DNA of 64,000 nucleotides from Takakia lepidozioides (GCA_030704615.1 CM060733.1:5022001-5086000), one strand, 5' to 3'. Positions 11,301 to 22,565 are shown, counted from the first letter of the stretch. A program made the numbers and translations. The notes: a model not told the origin generated them from the sequence alone.

Positions 11301-14300
11301 CTCTGTGCACAAACAACAGTGCCACTCTTTAGCAATGCCAATCCGTCCATGTTTGCAACTTATAGCACACGGAGAAAGGAGTTTGTGGAGCTTCTTAAAT
11401 ACCCTACACGTAGATTTTAGATTTCATGATTCACATGTGGTCTGAGGAGGAGAATTTCATGCACTCAAACAATAACACCATTACAGACAGCAGGGCACTT
11501 GCCTTTGCATATGTGAGTGTGGATGGGGGCCAAAAGCCAGGCTTTCATGGAGGCAGAGAAGAGGTGGTCAGGGCGGATCTTGTGTGGACCTACATTGAAC
11601 CCATTGTCACGCTCCTGCCGGTCCTCCAGCAAAACATGATCAGTCCCTCGGATATTGGGGCTGTGAAAGCCTTCACCCTCATGCTGCTTGGGTGTGAGAA
11701 ACAGGTGGCCACCCCCAAACATTTTGAATTTCTCACAGAGATACCTAGGGATTGAAAAGTTGCAGGCATTCAAATATGCCACTGCTTTTTCTATGTTATA
11801 AGACTCCATCTACCAGTGCCTTGAATCTCACAGTTGGGGGCCTCCATGGTCTGCAAGCCTGCTGGAGATGACCATTCACTTCGAGTTGTTGTCTATCAGC
11901 CAAATGTTATTATATGGAGGGATCTGAAGCAGGTGAACCCTCCCACTCATGGGCTTCACCCTAATGAAAATATGTATGCTTTGAAGGGTATACCATGTGA
12001 AGACGGAGTTCTCTGATACTGCACCATCTTAATTTGGTTGCATTTGAAGATGGAGCCATTTGTACACAGCAAATGGGATCAGTAGAGGCTTCAGAAGTGG
12101 CAAACAGAATTGCAGGTGAGTACTTTGAAGTTCTTCCCAGCAAACTTAATGAGCAGATTACTTCTTACACTGTAATGATGTCAATATCCTCTGATTGAGA
12201 TTGAATTTTGAATAGAATCTCGTGAAGAGTTTCAATTCACACGATGCAAACCGCATCTTCAAATGGAAACAAAATAGTGGGTAGTTCACGGCGCTTGTTT
12301 GATGCGGACTGTGAATGATATATTCTTCTTTAGGGCAACATGTCCAACTGGAAACCCAGTTCCTAGGCCTCACAGGATCTCCTGTTGTACTCTTGTCAAT
12401 GCCAATGTTATGGGCATTTACTGTTCAAGATACTGTTAGTTTGTCGCCAGAATTTTGTTGTTTGTCAAAACAAAACCTTGCTTCCATGATTCACCCTTTC
12501 CAATGTTCAACCTTCATTGCAGGAATGACGCATAGCAACACCGAGCAACTTTCCATAAATCATAAATGGTAGATGAGTGAGAAGCCGGTGAGTAGAACTC
12601 TCCTTTCCAATTGTGTGCATGAGGGGTTTCAATATAACTGATCTTTCAATGGCCTCTGAACATACATTCCACAGCTTTGACGTCTGCTCCGCAGCTAACA
12701 CACGGAATTAGTGAAATCTAAGGTAACCTGACTAATTGTTCTTGAGACTTGTAAGCCATCTCATTGGGGAAATCTTATCAGGAGATGAAAGAGTGGATGA
12801 CCGGGTTCCACACGCTTAGTGCGAGAGAGGGCTACGGGGACACGAGCCCGCGAGCATCTCGCAGGCAGAGCGATGGCTGACGGTTTTTCGTGCCCTCTCG
12901 CAAATGCATCTGTTTTTTTGTTTTTTTTCATCTGTATTTTCCCTTCAAAGGTGACATCTACGGACATCGATCATTTTCTTCAAAGGTCTATTCATCCTCG
13001 CCTCCGTAACTAGTCGAGTGTACAGTACTCACCTCTTGATGTAGTCCGATGGACCAGAGTGCAAGTCGGATCACGCTTACAATGCGAGACAGAATCTAGA
13101 GTATGCGAAAGAGAAAGGACGGGGTGCATCTCGAGATGTGGCATCAACAGTGCTTGAAGGAGCATCATATGGGCTTTGACCATGAATGAGCTCGAAGCCA
13201 TCATATCACTTCATATCATCATTGCCACATCTCTTTTCTATCCGAAGACCTCCAACAAGCCGGGAAAAAGCTGAAACATGGGCGGATGGGTTTGCGGTGA
13301 CGGTTCCCGTGCACCTTGCACCGGACCTCCTGCAGGCTCTTTCAATCTGTGGCAATAGACATGGCAAAGCGTTTTACGCTGTCCCCCATTTCGAGACTAG
13401 CACCAATATGGTGGACCGATGCATAAAACGCCTCGCCATGCAGATGGTTGAAAAACCCCCACCTGCCTGAGAGCTTCAACAGGGCTCTTGGGCCACGATA
13501 GATCTCTGCAGCACGGAGAGGATCGAGGTACAAGGCAGGCCTTTCTACGCCGCCTTTCATTCAAGTGGTAGAGCTAGAGCGAAGGAAAACGTGGAACGAC
13601 TCACCTGACACCGAGCAACTCGATGTCTACAGATCCTTGATGCTCTTGAAGCCCATAATATGCTTGACCTCCACATCTTTTTTGGAAAATGCGGCACAGT
13701 ACCAGGCAAGGCATTCTACAACGCCCCCTGATCTGGATCTACGGGACACCGTAGGACGCTACGCCAGGCTAAAAGCGTTACTAAGATTGCAATGTCCTCA
13801 GTGCCCAGAATGTAGAGCAGCTTCAGCTCCGTTGTGAATGGCTAGGGACCTACCACTTCTGTCAGCCTCTCGGAAGGGGCTTCTACTCTATTATTCTAGC
13901 GCTGAAAATGATATCAGGGCTCTTAATAAGTTCAACACAAGGAAGTCCAGATGCAGGGTTCATCTATTTCCTTCGTCTACTGATTGGGGTCACAAGGGAG
14001 GTGTGACTTGTGACCAAGAGTGATAGCACTGCCTTTCTTTCCTGGGAACTAAGTTACTTACGTTCTCTTCTAGAAATATGAGCTTTTTTTGGAGCTTACA
14101 TTGGCTCCATAAATGTTTCTGATCAGGTGGTTTCTGAACCTCTCAGTATTGATATACATTGACGTACAACTCGTTCATTTCAAGGCCCATGAGCGCAGAA
14201 AAGATGATCGACAAAATGAAGGAGAGAATGATCAAATGCAGACAATGACTCGTAAGCGCACAGACTCCACCCCTCTCGAGCCTCCCCAGGCGAAACGATT

Positions 14301-14560
14301 CGAAGGGATTGACTCTCCTTTCCCCTCTCCTTTGAGTCCTCGGATATTTCTCTTACCATATCAGTCCCCTCTCTCATAAAAACAGGCGACTGTTGTCCCT
14401 ACGATTTCAACCTGGCTCCTGGTGCAGAGTGCAGAGGTCAACCTGACAATAAATTGTTTGAAGCAACTCAAATATTTTTTTAAGTTCGAATCTCTGTTTG
14501 AGGTGACACCTCCTTCTGAGCCTTTCAGTGTGGCTATACGTGTTACGCCAAATTATTTAT
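11301..14560. other. Stretch without a recognisable gene
   Basis: Several open frames of 60-130 codons occur on both strands (for example 11426-11755 + and 11465-11809 -), but none has family features, good splice context or a convincing start. Upstream exons of the coiled-coil gene (-) may lie near 11310-11800. One imperfect inverted repeat is listed separately. Confidence 0.4.
13360..13440. repeat. Imperfect inverted repeat, 20-bp arms
   Basis: The arm at 13360-13379 (catggcaaagcgttttacgc) matches the reverse complement of 13421-13440 at 17 of 20 positions, with a 41-nt loop. It could fold as a hairpin in RNA. The role is unknown. Confidence 0.6.
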
Positions 14561-15123
14561 GGATTCCTTGACGGAACCCCCACTATTTTTTATTTTTTTT
14601 TATTTTTTAATAAAAGGGGGATAGAGGCCCTTTTAATCAAATTAATTAAAAATAGAGTCATATCAATGGAAAAAATAACCACTGCAGAGGCCGTGAGGAC
14701 TTACTGGGGGGAAACTTCCCCGTAACTTTAGCAAAACAGCTAAAAGAGACGAAGGAGAGATCAGAGATTGTTTTATGAGTGTTTGAAGGTAATTTGAAAA
14801 TGCTAAGGGGAGGGTAGATGGGAAAGAACATGGCGTAAGAGCAGACAAGGCAGATGAAATCCTGCTGCAGCTACTGATCCAGTTTTACAGTATTGGTGCT
14901 TTAAGAACAATGTAAGGTGTTTTAGAACCGAGAAACAGGAGAGACAAAGAGGGTCGGCAGAAAGGCCCGCCGGAGGGGAGGCTCCAACCTACGAGTTCGG
15001 AGCTGCAGATGCTGCAGACCGAGAGGCGAGCGATTGGTGCTTCAAATTCAGAACTTCAGTTGAGTTTTTAACTTTGTAACTCGAGCTCTCTTGTGACGCA
15101 AGTTGTAATCAGCCTCCTCCCCA

Positions 15124-15922
15124 TCACCAGGGAACCTCCCATTGAGTGGGGATGGAGTCTTTCCAAGCAAAGCGGTTGTCGGGAAGACTGGTGCCGAGCA
15201 GGTTGCCTTTGCCCCAGGACTGCATGAAATCTTGAAATAGCTTCCTTCCTCGTTGTTCAGAAGATCTGGAAATAGCTGCACGCAACGAATCCCACGCTTT
15301 TCTCCCCTCACTCAACAGATCATGAAAAAGACAGATCTGCCTCTGGGGGGCTTGCCCTCATAGACATAGGAACACCTTGACTTCCAGATATTCCATAAAG
15401 TATGGGCTCTAAGCGAGGCCCACACTGGACAGAGGGTTTGCGCCTGACCTAGCACCATGTTGAGAAGCAACAAAGACTGAGGAGGAGGGGAGGGGTAGGA
15501 GGCCCAATGAGAGTAGAACCCCAAAACCTTTCTCTAGATACTACCCGAGAAATTGCAAGACAACAGGCAATGTTCCATGGACTCTGGTTCTTGCAGACAG
15601 AGAGGGCAGGTAGGATTGTCTTGGTCTGTGGTTAGCTTGACTGACAGGATTCTGTGGGTCAATTTCCATAGGAAACCCGAGACCTTTGCTGCCCTGTCTT
15701 TCCTCCAGACGTCCTTCCAGATTTTGGCCCAGTTAGACTGGGTGAACTGCAGATTGTTCCATTTTGAAGACCATCTTGCCAAAAATGTGCGGGGCGGGTT
15801 GATGAGAGAGTAACCCAACTTGACCTTGTAGGCGAAAAATGGTGAACGTTTTTTGTCCATCCAATTCCACTCGTAGGGATGAAATTGCAGATCCGCCAGT
15901 GGGCACTTGAGAAACCAGGTGA
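15124..15922 (-). pseudogene. L1 C-terminal part with zf-RVT zinc-binding domain
   Basis: The minus-strand frame reads WFLKCPLADLQFHPYEWNW, then SPFFAYKVKLGYSLI, KIWKDVWRKDRAAKVSGFLW, and CPLCLQEPESMEHCLLSC, the conserved zinc-binding signature of the zf-RVT domain at the C-terminus of plant L1 proteins. A stop and a frameshift separate it from the final block TLWNIWKSRCSYVYEG. Its upstream end abuts the CACTA-1 terminus, and the upstream half of the same protein resumes at 24,803. Confidence 0.9.
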
Positions 15923-15951
15923 CACTAGAAGAAAAACGTGGAATAACCACT
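15923..15951. repeat. CACTA-1 left terminal inverted repeat
   Basis: It starts cactagaagaaaaacg and pairs with 24,774-24,802 at 28 of 29 positions. The flanking TGA is the left half of the target duplication. Confidence 0.95.
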
Positions 15952-16480
15952 GGCCCTTTAACCACTAGTGTATTTTTCCACTCTATAAACCACTGGTAAC
16001 CACTTGCCAGTGGTTAATCCCAATGAAATGCCATGGTGGCATCACAGACAGTGGTTGGAAGTGGTTTCAACCACTCAGTAGTCCACGTGGAATAATTTGT
16101 TTTTATTATTTATTTGCTAATACATTTTAATTAATTAATATAATATTGCACGTGGACGAGTGCAGTGGTACATTGTGAGTGGTTATAGGCACCTCAGTGA
16201 TGGGAAGTGGTTGAAACCACTTGCTACTCCACGCGTAATAATTCAAATTTTATTTGTGATTTATTATTTGGAAATATATTTTAATTCATAAATATAATAT
16301 TCCACGTGGACGGGGACAATTCACGTTGATCTTGAGTGGTTGAAGACACCTCATTGATTTGTACCACTTTGACAGTGGTGGAGAGTGGGTGGTGAAAGAT
16401 ATTGCAGTAATTGGAACCACTATGCTAGTGGTTGCTCATGAGTGCTTGCCTACACAACAGTGATTGGTACCACTTTTTGG
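15945..16480. repeat. CACTA-1 left subterminal repeats
   Basis: Short motifs of the type aaccactnnt and agtggttnaa occur more than ten times in both orientations in this A/T-rich interval, with an internal partial duplication (the block around ccacgtggacg occurs near 16148 and 16300). In En/Spm such subterminal motifs bind the TNPA protein; that role is inferred here. Confidence 0.7.
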
Positions 16481-16599
16481 GTGATACATGAAAAACTTTA
16501 AGTGGTTTGTGCAGCTGTGATAGACTTTGAAAAACAGACAAGTGGCCAGACCATTGTGGGATGATGCTATTGAACAAATGGTTCCAACAATAAACTTTA

Positions 16600-16785
16600 T
16601 TCTGAATCTGAAACATATTCGTCACCCTCTGAATCACTTTGCTCAACTGGAATAGCGGTTGGTTGCACAAATGCCGCTTGAATGGTAGCCAACATAGCCA
16701 GGTTTTCTTTATTTAGAGCCGTGGGACCATCTAATGACCTAGGTATTGGCTGATCTGATAAGGTAGACGTCGATTGGCACGCCAC
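16600..16785 (-). pseudogene. Acidic C-terminal exon of a CACTA protein, tentative
   Basis: A minus-strand frame ends in VEQSDSEGDEYVSDSE. It lies just downstream of the DUF4218 remnant in the same orientation. Acidic Ser-rich tails are common in plant transposase-associated proteins. It could be the last exon of the same gene, but no diagnostic motif is present. Confidence 0.35.
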
Positions 16786-17154
16786 TCATCACCACATGCC
16801 TCTCTGTCTGCTGTGAACTGTGCCTTCTTTGTTGCATACTTTTTGTCACAAAATGGCAACAACAATGACACATGTTAGCAATGAAGTATTGCATTACTTA
16901 GCAAAAAATACCTAGCATGAATGATACTTTGAAAACCACTGTTTCAAACCACTGGAGGAGTGAGCAGAATGACTTATAAATGAACATGCTCTTCCAACAA
17001 GTCATTCACTCAGACATTCCGTTACTACAGCATTGGTTATAATCAGGATGAACCACTGACATTTGTGACTTTGTGGGTGGTTTGATTACACTGGTGACAG
17101 TCAGAAATGAAATTGAACTTGATATGAATAAGGTGCAATGAAAAGAAGTACTCA

Positions 17155-17505
17155 CTACGCCCAAGGAGCCATGACATTGGTATTGTTCAACACATAGAAA
17201 ATTTGTGCTGCATCTCTCCCAGCTCCAGTCATGTCCCGCTTTTTGCCGACACCTTCGAAGACCTCGTCCTCAACCCCTTCCTCCGCATTTGCATCCCAAG
17301 TCCGCTGTTGAGTTGCATCAAATGATTGCATATACTCAGTCATGAACCCCGTGGCCTCATCCAGAACATACCCTACAGCCGTACTCCCTTCTGGCTTTGC
17401 GTAATTCCTAACGTATCCCTTAAGATCTTTCATGTAACGCTCTATGGGATACATCCACCATGAAGACACCGGATGAATAGTTTTGTTTATCTCCATGGAA
17501 TACAT
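17155..17505 (-). pseudogene. DUF4218 domain fragment of a CACTA (TNP2-type) transposase
   Basis: The frame of 116 codons contains WWMYPIERYMKDLKGYVRN followed by AKPEGSTAVGYV, the signature of the DUF4218 domain that follows the TNP2 transposase domain in plant CACTA elements. The rest of the transposase (the DDE catalytic core) is not found, so the element depends on a transposase supplied elsewhere. Upstream sequence is replaced by SINE-like and captured gene sequence. Confidence 0.8.
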
Positions 17506-17579
17506 CTATGTGCTCACTTGTAACCACTAAAATGAATTAAAAAAAAAAATCAAAGTGCAAAAGATTTAAAAAAAACACA

Positions 17580-17800
17580 TCGGCTGGTAAGTGCAAAGTG
17601 TGTCGCCCGGGTGGTTCAGGGTTCAAACCCGCTGCATGACTCCATGTGTGGGATTGTTTGTGACGACGGTATGTCTGAGCGTTGATCCTCCTATAGGTCT
17701 CATAGCCCATAAATGAAAGGGGGTTAATTTTTCCCCCTCCTCAAGGGCCTGAGGTTTCCTTTAAAATTTATTTTAAAAAAACAAAAAAACAAAAATTTGC
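17580..17800 (+). mobile_element. SINE-like unit with tRNA-like head and L1-type tail
   Basis: An A-box-like ctggtaagtgc is followed about 35 bp on by ggttcaaaccc, a good B box, so RNA polymerase III could have transcribed it. The unit ends with gttaatttttccccctcc, a ttttaaaatttat-like stretch and an A-rich tail. This tail resembles the 3' end of the L1 at 14.6 kb. Confidence 0.6.
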
Positions 17801-17889
17801 TTATAGGATTTGTGAAAAGGTTAAAAAACTTAAAAAATTGCCCATCACGTATGTACAATATATATATACTTTTGGGAGGAAATTTCAAA

Positions 17890-17965
17890 TGTGTGCATGC
17901 AGCGTACTGGTAAGGGCTCTTCCTGTGTGTCGCGGGGGTCGCGGGTTCAAACTCCTCGAGTTGTT
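17890..17965 (+). mobile_element. Second tRNA-like SINE head
   Basis: The piece gtactggtaagggctcttc followed by gcgggttcaaactcc gives A- and B-box-like motifs with normal spacing. The unit then runs into ttttttcccc. No L1-type tail is obvious. Confidence 0.5.
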
Positions 17966-18019
17966 TTTTTCCCCCTCATGCACTAAGCCCCACTAAGCCC
18001 CACTAAGCCCTATTGTTGC

Positions 18020-18625
18020 TGTGCACACTAAGTCCTCGTGCAGGTTAGTCTTAGCAGGTCGCGTTTCAATCTCTGCTCGCTCAGCTGCACCATGGTGGTT
18101 CTCATGGACAATCCGACATTACTTGACTACAGACACAAGCAGCACACACAAGAGGTCCGTTTGGGTTCATGGTCTGTCAAATCCTCCATGGGTCATGACA
18201 CAAGGTCGACGACAATGTGGTTAGGGCACCTTCTTCTTCGACCTATTTCAGCCTGTTTTGCCCTCCCATCAGACTCGGCCCTGAATTTGCAGCACGGAGC
18301 AAAGCTCGCATGAGTTTCTTACGATCCTTCATGATGGTGGGACAATCGCAATCGCAAGGTGTGGCTTTTTCTTAATGTAGGATGTGAAGAAGTTTGTCCA
18401 TCCTGCAAATGTGGGCTTTTGGCTCCAGTTAGTACCATGATTTGGTATTCTTCATGATGTTTACAAGGTTCTTGGGAGAGTCAGCTTGGTCTTAGCAGGT
18501 CGTGTTTCAATCTCTGCTCGCTTAGCTGCACCATGGTGCTTCTCATGGACCAATGCGATGTTTTTTTTTTCCCTCAAGCACTAAGCCCCACTAAGCCCTA
18601 TCGCTGCTACGCACTTAAGTCCTCG
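18020..18625. repeat. Rearranged duplicate blocks
   Basis: The block ttagcaggtcgcgtttcaat occurs at 18051 and again near 18492 with one base changed. The block actaagccccactaagccc occurs just before the first copy and just after the second. The order of blocks is therefore exchanged between the two occurrences. No coding content is recognised. Confidence 0.65.
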
Positions 18626-20995
18626 CTGATGTTTACAAGGTTCTTGGGAGAGTCATCTTAGTCCAGGGTATGCACGGCAGGGACGTGGGATGGAGGATTT
18701 GGAGACCTATGGGCAAATGATGGGGGAAGCACATCGTGTTTGTGTGCATTTGCAATGCTTGTGCAAGCCTGGCAGCCCTGGAGAAGGGCAAGAGGTGCAT
18801 GGGGATATCAAAGCTGGAATTGTGCCAAATGTCAATCTGAACACTGCCCTGGCAGTTTTGGAAAAGGGGAAAGAGGTCCATGGCGTCATCTTCAGAGCTG
18901 GAATTGTATCAAATGTCATTCTGAACAATACCCTGGTGAACATGTTTGCAAAATGTGGGTGCATCTAGGATGCAAAGGGAGTGTTTGACACTATGGCTGA
19001 ACGAGATGTGGTGTTGTGGAGTGCGATGCTTGCAAGGTATGCACGGCAGGGACGTGGGATGGAGGCTTTAGAGAGCTATGAGCATATGATGGGGGAAGCA
19101 CATCATGTTTGTGTGCATTTGCAATGCTTGTGCAAGCCTGGCAGCCCTGGAGAAGGGCAAGAGGTGCATAGGGATATCATCAAAGCTGGAATTGTGCCAA
19201 ATGTCAATCGAACACTGCCCTGGCAGCTTTGGAAATGGGGAAAGAGGTGCATGGCGACATCTTCAGAGCTGGAATTGTACCAGATGACAATCTGAACAAT
19301 ACCCTGGTGGACATGTTTGCAAAATGTAGGTGCATCTAGGATGCAAAGGGAGTGTTCGACACTATGGCTGAACAACATGTGGTGTCGTGGAGTGCGATAT
19401 GATGTGCTTGTAGGGTATGCACAGCAGGGATGTGGAATGGAGGCTTTGGAGAGCTATGAGCAAATGATGGGGGAAGCACATCATGTTTGTGTGCATTTGC
19501 AATGCTTGTGCAAGCCTGGCAGCCGGCCTGGAGAAGGGCAAAGAGGTGCATGGGGATATCATCAAAGCTGGAATTGTACCAAATGTGAATCTGAACACTG
19601 CCCTGGCAGCTCTGGAAAAGGGGAAAGAGGTCCATGGCGACATCTTCAGAGCTGGAATTGTACCAAATGTTAGTCTGAACCATACCCTGGTGGACATGTA
19701 TGCGAAATGTGGGTGCATCGAGCCTGGACGAGGGCAAAGAGGTGCATGGGGTATCATCAAAGCTGGAATTGTACCAAATGTCAGTATGAACACTGCCCTG
19801 GCAGCTCTGGAAAAAGGGGAAAGAGGTCCATGGCGACATCTTCAGAGCTGGAATTGTACCAAATGTCATTCTGAACCATACCCTGGTGGACATTTATGCA
19901 AAATGTGGGTGCATCGAGCCTGGACAAGGGCAAAGCGGTGCATGGGGTATCATCAAAGCTGGAATTGTACCAAATGTCATTATGAACACTGCCCTGGCAG
20001 CTCTGGAAAAAGGGGAAAGAGGTCCATGGCGACATCTTCAGAGCTGGAATTGTACCAAATGTCATTCTGAACTATACCCTGGTGGACATGTTTGCAAAAT
20101 GTGGGTGCAAAGGGATCTAGGATCTAGGATGCAAAGGGAGTGTTCGACACTATGGCTGAACGAGATGTGGTGTCGTGGAGTGCGATGCTGGTCCAGGGTA
20201 TGCACGACAGGGACGTGGGATGGAGGCTTTGGAGACCTATGAGCAAAGGATGGGGAAGCTCATCATGTTTGTGTGCATTTGCTTGTGCAAGCCTGACAGC
20301 CGGCCTGGAGAAGGGCAAGAGGTGCATGGGGATATCATCAAAGTTGGAATTGTGCCAAATGTCAATCTGAACACTGCCCTGGCAGCTTAGGGGAAAGAGG
20401 TGCATGGCGACATCTTCAGAGTTATTATTGGACCAGATGTCACTCTGAACAAAACCCTGGTGAACATGTTTGCAAAATGTGGGTGCATCTAGGATGCAAA
20501 GGGAGTGTTCGACACTATGGCTGAACGAGATGTGGTGTCGTGGAGTGCGATGCTTGCATGGTATGCACGGCAGGGACGTGGGATGGAGGCTTTGGAGAGC
20601 TATGAGCAAATGATGGGGGAAGCACATCATGTTTGTGTGCATTTGCAATGCTTGTGCAAGCCTGGCAGTCGGCCTAGAGAAGGGCAAGAGGTGCATGGGG
20701 ATATCATCAAAGCTGGAATTGTGCCAAATGTCAATCTGAACACTGCCCTGGCAGCTTAGGGGAAAGAGGTCCATGGCGACATCTTCAAAGTTGGAATTGT
20801 ACCAGATGTCATCCTGAACAAAACCCTGGTGAACATGTTTGCAAAATGTGGGTGCATCTAGGATGCAAAGGGAGTGTTCGACACAATGGTTGAACGACAG
20901 GTGGTGTTGTGGAGTGCGATGCTTGCATGGTATGCACGGCAGGGACGTGGGATGGAGGCTTTGGAGAGCTATGAGCAAATGATGGGGGAAGGGGG
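18620..20995 (+). pseudogene. Tandem array of broken PPR (PLS-type) repeats inside CACTA-1
   Basis: Units of 363-378 bp repeat with anchors at 18667, 19036, 19414, 20197, 20560 and 20929; the 19414-20197 interval is a double-length unit. Each encodes PPR text such as EVHGDIIKAGIVPN, NTLVNMFAKCGC, RDVVSWSAMLA and GMEALESYEQMM. PPR proteins bind organellar RNA, each 35-residue repeat reading one base, but no intact frame exists here. Most units carry TAG where the family has GAG (CGC-I-Glu-DAKG becomes a stop), at about 18967, 19336, 20491 and 20859, plus frameshifts. The array is captured host sequence amplified inside the transposon. Confidence 0.9.
19526..20110 (+). repeat. 195-bp sub-repeats within the PPR array
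   Basis: The block beginning agcctgga followed by gagggcaaag recurs at about 19526, 19721 and 19916, exactly 195 bp apart. These sub-units make up the double-length array unit. They therefore reflect a second, finer level of duplication. Confidence 0.85.
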
Positions 20996-21053
20996 GCACC
21001 TTCTTCAATAACACAATGGCTACGAGTGGGTAGATGGTCAACTGGAAACAACA

Positions 21054-21250
21054 ATGGCAGCAGCACAATTGATAGAACAAGGCCCACTGCTAATGAAGAT
21101 ACCTTCTTCAACATATTTCACCCTGAATTCCCCTGCTATCAGAGTCGTCCCTAAGTATCCAAAAACAGGTAACAGATATGAGAAGAAGCTGTGGGATGAA
21201 TACTTTTCTGACCCCAGTAACTGGTGGGACAACCGAGGCAAAAAGGTGAA
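21054..21250 (+). pseudogene. OSB-like 'PDF motif' segment, copy 1
   Basis: The frame reads KYPKTGNRYEKKLWDEYFS then DPSNWWDNRGKK. The pattern LW..FF/YF....WWDNR is the core of the PDF motif of plant organellar single-stranded-DNA-binding (OSB) proteins. A possible donor (aaaaag/gtgaat) follows, so the segment looks like a captured exon. Stops and a missing remainder make it non-functional. Confidence 0.65.
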
Positions 21251-21295
21251 TGCCTGTCAGATTACAGAGTGTAGCAGATGCAATTGACCATAGGA

Positions 21296-21590
21296 ACTAG
21301 TGTGATAAGTTGAGTTGGGTGCAATTGCACTCTCCCTTTCCTCTCTGCTTCTGTTTGCTATTCAAAGGTAGGATTCCTGCCCTTAGTTTAAATTTCAGTC
21401 TGGTGCCGAGAGTGGGTAGACCCTTGAGGTCATCCATGATGTCCTCCCCCATGTCACAGACTGGAAACAAGTCCAGGGAAGTTTTCTGCCTAACTTCATT
21501 TTCATCAGACAATTTTCTGGAAACGGACATGGCTTTGGACACTACAGCCTCTAAGTCAGTAGGGTTGGGGCATTTGCTGGAACAATTCTA
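21296..21590 (-). mobile_element. Fragment of the 4.5-kb LINE family captured in CACTA-1
   Basis: The minus-strand frame reads ARAMSV-like text then RKLSDENEVRQKTSLDLF, GEDIMDDLKGLPTLGTRLKF and NSKQKQRGKGE. It closely matches the stretch at about 4886-5100, with a few per cent differences. It has no poly(A) tail or target duplication of its own, so it was probably moved in as a DNA segment rather than by retrotransposition. Confidence 0.85.
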
Positions 21591-21598
21591 AAAGGAGA

Positions 21599-22200
21599 AT
21601 GTTTGTCAGGTTACCAGATGTCATTCTGAACACTGCCCCTGCCCTGGTGGACATGTATGCCAAATGTGGGTGCATCGAGGATGCCAAGGGAGTGTTCAAC
21701 ACTATGGCTGAACGAGATGTGGTGTCGTGGAGTGCGATGCTTGCGGGGTATGCACAGCAGGGGTGCAGGATGGAGGCTCCAACCTATGAGCAAATGATGG
21801 GGGAAGGGTTGAAGCCCGCCGACATAAGGTTTGTGTGTTTGCAGTGTGTCTGGCAGCCCTGGAAAAGGGCAAAGAGATCCCCGGTGACATGATCAAATCT
21901 GCAATTGTTCCAGATGTCATCCTGAACACTGCTCTGGTGGCCATGTATGCCAAATATGGTAGCATTGAGGATGCCAAGGGAGTGTTCAACACTATGGCTA
22001 AATGAGATGTGGTGTAGTGGAATGTGATGTTTGCAAGGTGTGCAGAGCAGGGGCGCTATATGGGGCTTTGGAGACCTGAAAGCAAATGATGGGGGAAGGG
22101 GTGAAGTTCGACCACATCATGTTTGTGTGCGTTTGTAGTGCGTGTGCAAGCATGGCAGCCCTGGAAAAGGGCATCGGAGGTGCATGGTTGCATCACCAAA
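21599..22200 (+). pseudogene. Further PPR fragments, less decayed
   Basis: Two more PPR units read ALVDMYAKCGCIEDAKGVF, ERDVVSWSAMLAGYAQQG, and after a further stop VAMYAKYGSIEDAKGVF and FVCVCSACASMAALEKG. Here the CGCIEDAKG codons are intact (GAG, not TAG). This unit is therefore closer to the donor gene than the units of the main array. Confidence 0.85.
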
Positions 22201-22259
22201 GTTGGAAATGTACTAGATGGATCAATAGCTACAAGAAACCTGCATGGGTAGATGGTGAC

Positions 22260-22565
22260 TGGTCAACTAGAAGCCGCAGCAGCAGCGGCACAATGATAAA
22301 CTCAGGCACTGGTAATGAAAGCACCTTCTTCAACACATTTCACCCTGTTTTTCCCTCTTATCAGAATCGGCCCTAAAATTTCATGTTGAATTCTGCAAGT
22401 TAGCTGGTTGAGTGAGCCTTTGATAGTTTGGAGCGACTTTGACATGGTACTGCCAATGTGACAACAAGGAAGTATCCAAAAACAGGTAACAGCTGAGACG
22501 AGGAGAAGCTGTGGAATGAATATTTTTCTGACCCCAGTCAATGGTGGGACAACCGAGGTAAGAAC
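22260..22565 (+). pseudogene. OSB-like 'PDF motif' segment, copy 2
   Basis: This copy shares with 21054-21250 the upstream stretch around cttcttcaacacatttcaccc, the phrase aagtatccaaaaacaggtaacag, and a frame reading EKLWNEYFSDPSQWWDNRG followed by a good gtaaga donor. An extra segment of about 100 bp separates the two blocks relative to copy 1. It again follows a PPR fragment directly. Confidence 0.65.

Noticed and set aside
12900-12950. Poly(T) and other homopolymer tracts as terminators or origins
   Set aside because: Such T runs are common in plant nuclear DNA, often as retroelement tails. Nothing around them supports a regulatory role.
13186-13840. Possible PPR-like remnants around the motif GKAFY
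   Set aside because: Short phrases such as KCGTVPGKAFYNAP recall PPR text, but the frames break everywhere and the inverted repeat explains part of the repetition. Too weak to call.
17580-17640. Functional tRNA gene
   Set aside because: A and B boxes are present, but no cloverleaf with paired acceptor stem can be drawn, and the unit continues into an L1-type tail. It is SINE-like.
20124-21080. 318-codon minus-strand open frame in the PPR array
   Set aside because: It mirrors the PPR repeats and its repeated text (HPTSLPCIPCKH and similar) is the antisense of the conserved PPR codons. The length comes from the absence of stops in the repeated unit.
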